A stretch of 10,512 bases of DNA from contig MNYA01000025.1 in assembly GCA_001872985.1 (NCBI GenBank), positions 1 through 10,512 on the forward strand. The letters are read 5' to 3'. Source of the stretch: a bacterium CG2_30_54_10 (lineage in GTDB: Bacteria; Muiribacteriota; Ozemobacteria; Ozemobacterales; Ozemobacteraceae). The translations under genes were made by a program, and so were the position numbers. The notes under the pieces are model-generated. The model was not told the DNA's origin and did not search any database. It saw only the letters and a program-made list of their open reading frames with translations. Below are positions 7,523-10,512 of the stretch, in pieces (within the stretch, counting starts at the first letter, position 1; each line of letters starts with the position of its first letter).

Positions 7523-8101
7523 CTATTGAATGAAGTAGGTTTTCACGGTCAGAGTAAGGTTCATGTTTCCGTCTTTGTCGCAGATTGGCGGCTTGACGAC
7601 AAGATTGCTGATTTTGGTCAAACGTCCCATGGAATTTTCGAGTTCCCAGAGGAAATGTTTCATCTTCTCGTAGGGACCGGTGACCCCCATGGCAAACCGA
7701 AATTCGAGGTAATTTCCCGGAGTTCCGGGGGCGGGCGTTGGCCGCTCGTATTTTGAGTTCAGGATGTTTATCCCGACCGATTGAGCCTTGCGCTGAACCT
7801 GATCGATGAATAACGTGTAGCTCGCTGTCCGGCCGAGCAATTTCTCGAACCGCTCGAGCTCAAGCTTGCGAGACTCAACCTGTTTGTTGATTCCATCGAT
7901 CTGAGTTTGCCTGGCTGCAAAACTTTTTTTGGCATCATCTATCTGAAGTTTCAACTTCATCAGATCATCAGCCTTTTTGCCGAGAGAAGCTTTCTGACTC
8001 TTGCCAACGTATTCCTGGAAATAAAGAAAACCGAAAAAGGCAATCGCGACGAGACCGTAGCTGACAGCCCTTTCAAGTATGGATCTCAACCTTGTCTTCA
8101 T
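7523..8101 (-). CDS. pilO: Type IV pilus inner-membrane protein PilO
   Basis: The protein is 192 residues, near the usual PilO length. A short basic N-terminus is followed by one membrane helix (about 13-28), a Lys/Gln/Glu-rich coiled coil (about 35-80) and a C-terminal alpha/beta domain that includes RFAMGVTGPYEKMKHFLWEL and ends with an LTLTVKTYFI strand. This is the PilO plan: the periplasmic ferredoxin-like domain pairs with PilN and together they bind PilP. The ATG at 8101 lies 22 bases after the pilN stop, with a GGAG somewhat far upstream (12 bases). The family varies in sequence, so the call depends on topology plus its place between pilN and the PilP-like gene; both agree. Confidence 0.9.
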   Translation of the reverse strand: MKTRLRSILERAVSYGLVAIAFFGFLYFQEYVGKSQKASLGKKADDLMKLKLQIDDAKKSFAARQTQIDGINKQVESRKLELERFEKLLGRTASYTLFIDQVQRKAQSVGINILNSKYERPTPAPGTPGNYLEFRFAMGVTGPYEKMKHFLWELENSMGRLTKISNLVVKPPICDKDGNMNLTLTVKTYFIQ

Positions 8102-8123
8102 TCGGTTTTTCTACTCCGCTCGG

Positions 8124-8687
8124 TCAGGGACGTCCCTGATAGATCAACGAAAGCGTGAAGCCGGTCAGAACTCTTCCGTCGACATTTTTTCCCGCGCTTT
8201 GAAGCGGAAAGACCTGGGAAAATCGACCGGAAGCCTGAAGCCTGCCAATGAAAGTGAGAACGTCGTTCACCGATGCGGCATCACCTTCAAGCGTGAACTG
8301 CCCCCCCTTGGCTGAAAAATCCTTGGGGTTGAAATCTCTGATGAAAACACGCTCTGGAACGGTAGTTTCGAGGGTATACAAAAAGTCAACCCAGGAGGAT
8401 GCGGGGGTGTCGAGATTGGCGTTCAGGAAATCGATCCGATTTTTGATCGAAGAAATGATCTTCGCCTGTGGTTGGAGCTCTCCGATCCGCCTGTTTAGAT
8501 CGCGAAGCTCGTTCTCGGCTTTTTCGATTTCTTCTTGCGCCGTCTTCAACTGAAAGGCATTTCGCATGCTCATCGATCCGGTCCAGGAGATGCAAAGAAC
8601 GGTCGCCAAAGCGGCCAGGAAAATTCCGAGCACGTCACGGGGAAGGCTCTTGAATTCCTGGGGAAGCAAATCGAATCTGAATTTCAT
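8124..8687 (-). CDS. pilN: Type IV pilus inner-membrane protein PilN
   Basis: The protein is 187 residues. Residues 5-9 read FDLLP, matching the conserved cytoplasmic INLLP-type motif by which PilN docks into a groove of PilM. A membrane helix follows at about 19-36, then a long coiled coil at about 40-85 (for example EEIEKAENELRDLNRRI), and a periplasmic alpha/beta domain that includes VPERVFIRDF and FTLEGDAASVNDVLTFIGRL. This domain order is standard for PilN. It sits directly after pilM and before pilO, as in canonical pilMNOP clusters. The separate PilM and PilN, rather than a fused GspL, favour a type IV pilus over a classic type II secretion system. Confidence 0.94.
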   Translation of the reverse strand: MKFRFDLLPQEFKSLPRDVLGIFLAALATVLCISWTGSMSMRNAFQLKTAQEEIEKAENELRDLNRRIGELQPQAKIISSIKNRIDFLNANLDTPASSWVDFLYTLETTVPERVFIRDFNPKDFSAKGGQFTLEGDAASVNDVLTFIGRLQASGRFSQVFPLQSAGKNVDGRVLTGFTLSLIYQGRP

Positions 8688-8714
8688 GATCTCATCTCTT
8701 GAATCTCATCTCTT
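8688..8714 (-). repeat. Tandem 12-base duplication at the pilM-pilN junction
   Basis: ATCTCATCTCTT on the plus strand occurs at 8689-8700 and again at 8703-8714. On the coding strand this is AAGAGATGAGAT twice, just before the pilN ATG. The outer copy overlaps the pilM TAA. The purine-rich copy nearest pilN probably supplies its weak ribosome binding site. Confidence 0.75.
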
Positions 8715-9783
8715 AATCCCTCAGGAATGCCCCGCATGCGGGGGCAAGCGTGTTGCGTTCATGGTCCTCGGCGGTGCGGCCGTTGACGGTCAGCTTATAC
8801 AGTTCAGATATCGGCTTGATCTTTGCGTTGAAGTTTGAAGCCAAAATAACTCCGATGTTCTGAAAGTTCGCTCCTCCACCCGAGATTACGATCTCGTGAA
8901 TATTGAACTCCCGAAAACGGGTAAGATAGTTTTCTATGGCGCCGAAAATTTCCCTGGTCAGCACCGAGAAGACACCCTTGATTACCGTGAAATTGTAGAG
9001 CCCCTCCTGTTCGGGCGATGCCTCGGGCAGGAAAAAAATCTCATTTTGTTTGAACTGGTCGGCTTCGGCCGCCGGAACCTGAAAGTGCTTGCTGATCTGC
9101 TTCGTAAAATCGTATCCCCCGATCGGGCGGTTCAGGTATGTTCTGATCTGGCCATCCCGGAAAACGCCCACGGTTGTGGTCTCGTTGCCCAGATGAACCA
9201 AAACGACATTTTTACCCTTGCACTCCTCGGAAACAAGATAATGCTCGATCAGATTGACTACATTGAAAAAGTTGGTATCTATGCATTGAGGGTTCACGCC
9301 GGCTTTCTGAAGGATACCACCCAATTCGATGACGTTGTTCTTCAGGACGGCGACGGCGACGGTGATCTCTTCGTCCTCCCAGCGGCCAACAGCGAGATGG
9401 TCAATATACCAGTTTTCGATCGGAAGCGGCATGATCGGGGAAAAATCCTCGCGAATTGCCTCCTCGGTTTCTTTCTTCGAGTATCGCGGCGGGGAAATCA
9501 TCAGATTCGTCAGAGCTCCGTGATCCGGAATAAGAATAATAGAGTTATCAAAACTGACCTTCCCATCCGCAACCAATGAGTGGACTGCCTTATAGACCGG
9601 CTGCGCATCCATGATCGGAAACTCTATAAATGTCGATGCGAGGAATTCCTTGGGGGATCCCACAGTAAGGGAGCTTTTCAGCCGAACTTCTCCCGGACTC
9701 GCCGAATCGAGGCGCAACAAGCGCATCTCGAAGGTTCCGAGATCCAGAACCAAGTCGATAGGGGGTTTTCGGAATTTCGCCAT
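8713..9783 (-). CDS. pilM: Type IV pilus assembly protein PilM (actin/FtsA-like ATPase)
   Basis: The protein is 356 residues, typical for PilM. Actin-fold nucleotide motifs are visible: phosphate-1 LDLGT around residues 13-17, phosphate-2 VHLGNETTTVGVF around 196-208, and the adenosine motif ISGGGANF around 300-307. The C-terminus ends in an APACGAFLR sequence resembling the PilM family ending. There is no signal peptide or membrane helix, as expected for a cytoplasmic protein. PilM binds nucleotide and the N-terminal tail of PilN, linking the inner-membrane PilNO pair with the cytoplasmic motor side. The ATG at 9783 lies 4 bases after the pilB stop with a GAGAG just upstream, so the two are probably translated together. 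Confidence 0.96.
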   Translation of the reverse strand: MAKFRKPPIDLVLDLGTFEMRLLRLDSASPGEVRLKSSLTVGSPKEFLASTFIEFPIMDAQPVYKAVHSLVADGKVSFDNSIILIPDHGALTNLMISPPRYSKKETEEAIREDFSPIMPLPIENWYIDHLAVGRWEDEEITVAVAVLKNNVIELGGILQKAGVNPQCIDTNFFNVVNLIEHYLVSEECKGKNVVLVHLGNETTTVGVFRDGQIRTYLNRPIGGYDFTKQISKHFQVPAAEADQFKQNEIFFLPEASPEQEGLYNFTVIKGVFSVLTREIFGAIENYLTRFREFNIHEIVISGGGANFQNIGVILASNFNAKIKPISELYKLTVNGRTAEDHERNTLAPACGAFLRD

Positions 9784-9787
9784 TCTC

Positions 9788-10512
9788 TCAGCCCATGTTG
9801 ACCATCATGAATTCCTCGATCGGAACCTCGCCTTCCAATACCTTGGTCAGGCAGGCTTCCTGGATAGTCGAAACCTTCATCACCTTCAATGTCTTGATAA
9901 GGGCGACTGCCGACTGTCGCTGGCTGATGAGCTCCTTGATTTGCTGGTTGACCTCAATGACTTCGAAGAGCCCTGTGCGATCGCGGAAGCCGCTGTTGTT
10001 GCAGCTTTTGCAGCCGAGGCCCTTGTAGAAAGGATGATCCTTGTATTTTTCGAACTCGAGGCCGAGGGTGGCAATGATGTAAGGGGTGGTCTCGATTTGG
10101 GTTCGGCAGTTGGGGCAGATCTTCCTCACCAGGCGTTGGCCGACCAGAACACTCAAGGCGGAAGCGAACAGGTAGGGGTCGACGCCGATGTTCTCGAGTC
10201 GGCTGACCGTTTCGATGGCGCTGTTCGCGTGGATGGTCGAGAAGACCATGTGACCCGTGAGGGCCGCCTTTACTGTAATTTCGGCCGTTTCATAATCGCG
10301 GATTTCGCCCACAAGAATGACATCGGGGTCGAGACGCAGGATTGAACGCAAACCCTTCGCGAAGGTAAGGGAGCGGTTGGGATCGACCTTGTTTTCAAAA
10401 ACCTGCATCTGATGAACCCCGGGGATCTTGAATTCGACAGGATCCTCGATGGTGATGATCTTGATCTGACGGTTGTTGATGAGTGAAATCGCGGAGTAAA
10501 GCGTGGTCGTTT
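9788..10512 (-). CDS. pilB: Type IV pilus assembly ATPase PilB (GspE/PulE family), C-terminal part
   Basis: The N-terminus and most of Walker A lie beyond the right edge; the frame enters in the codon before TTTLYS, the expected GKTTTLYS tail. In order there follow the Asp box (ITIEDPVEF), Walker B (LDPDVILVGEIRD), the His box (TGHMVFSTIHANS) and the tetracysteine zinc-binding motif with CPNC at 10117-10106 and CKSC at 10012-10001. That Cys motif is present in PilB/GspE extension ATPases and absent from PilT retraction ATPases, so this is an assembly motor. The C-terminus includes IPIEEF-like sequence (VPIEEFMMVNMG), the usual family ending. As the first gene seen it drives pilin polymerisation for the platform coded downstream. 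PilB versus GspE is decided by the pilMNO neighbours. Confidence 0.95.
   Translation of the reverse strand, partial: TTTLYSAISLINNRQIKIITIEDPVEFKIPGVHQMQVFENKVDPNRSLTFAKGLRSILRLDPDVILVGEIRDYETAEITVKAALTGHMVFSTIHANSAIETVSRLENIGVDPYLFASALSVLVGQRLVRKICPNCRTQIETTPYIIATLGLEFEKYKDHPFYKGLGCKSCNNSGFRDRTGLFEVIEVNQQIKELISQRQSAVALIKTLKVMKVSTIQEACLTKVLEGEVPIEEFMMVNMG

Larger units (their letters stand above)
1..10512 (-). other. Probable single operon: type IV pilus platform plus repeat-protein scaffolds
   Basis: Eight genes run in the same direction with gaps of at most 33 bases and one overlap. I see no terminator-like hairpin with a T run between any pair, and no room for an ordinary promoter except inside upstream genes. 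The true first gene and promoter lie beyond the right edge and the end beyond the left. Neither a prepilin, PilC nor a secretin (PilQ) gene is within the window. Confidence 0.75.

Noticed and set aside
8896..9579. 227-codon plus-strand open frame
   Set aside because: It lies wholly opposite pilM, whose actin-fold motifs are clear. Long antisense frames are expected opposite genes of this composition.
9788..10512. PilT-type retraction ATPase
   Set aside because: The CxxC...CxxC zinc motif and the C-terminal ending match PilB/GspE; PilT lacks the tetracysteine motif.

Overview
All recognisable genes in this window lie on the minus strand, so transcription runs from the right edge to the left edge. 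Eight tightly packed genes form what looks like one operon, with junctions of 4, 25-26, 22, 12, -1, 33 and about 10 bases. The first five are inner-membrane and motor parts of a type IV pilus or related type II secretion machine: a PilB/GspE-family ATPase (truncated by the right edge), PilM, PilN, PilO and a PilP/GspC-like protein. Three repeat-protein genes follow: a protein made almost wholly of HEAT repeats, a TPR protein with a C-terminal zinc ribbon, and a second TPR protein that runs off the left edge.

Layout, right to left: pilB 3' part (10512-9788), pilM (9783-8713), pilN (8687-8124), pilO (8101-7523), pilP/gspC-like (7510-6875), HEAT-repeat gene (6875-5559), TPR/zinc-ribbon gene (5525-2919), TPR gene open to the left edge (2908-1). 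The last gene begins at a GTG and has no stop in the window, so it is easily missed. Its tail is low complexity and holds two sets of 9-base tandem repeats. There is no non-coding stretch above about 35 bases, and I saw no RNA gene, mobile element, CRISPR array or intrinsic terminator.

How the parts fit: PilB-type ATPases power pilus assembly. Cytoplasmic PilM binds the N-terminal tail of PilN. PilN and PilO form a coiled-coil inner-membrane pair, and PilP links that pair to the outer-membrane secretin. The two large TPR proteins share one predicted plan: signal peptide, periplasmic TPR region, one membrane helix, cytoplasmic TPR region. They could be accessory scaffolds spanning the inner membrane next to the pilus platform. 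The HEAT protein has no signal peptide and is probably a cytoplasmic scaffold. These roles are inferred from gene neighbourhood and topology only.

Organism: a PilMNOP-type platform implies a diderm bacterium, and base composition is moderately GC-rich. Large TPR and HEAT proteins in a pilus operon would suit deep-branching or little-cultured lineages (for example Riflebacteria-like, or groups rich in repeat proteins), but the sequence alone does not fix the phylum.
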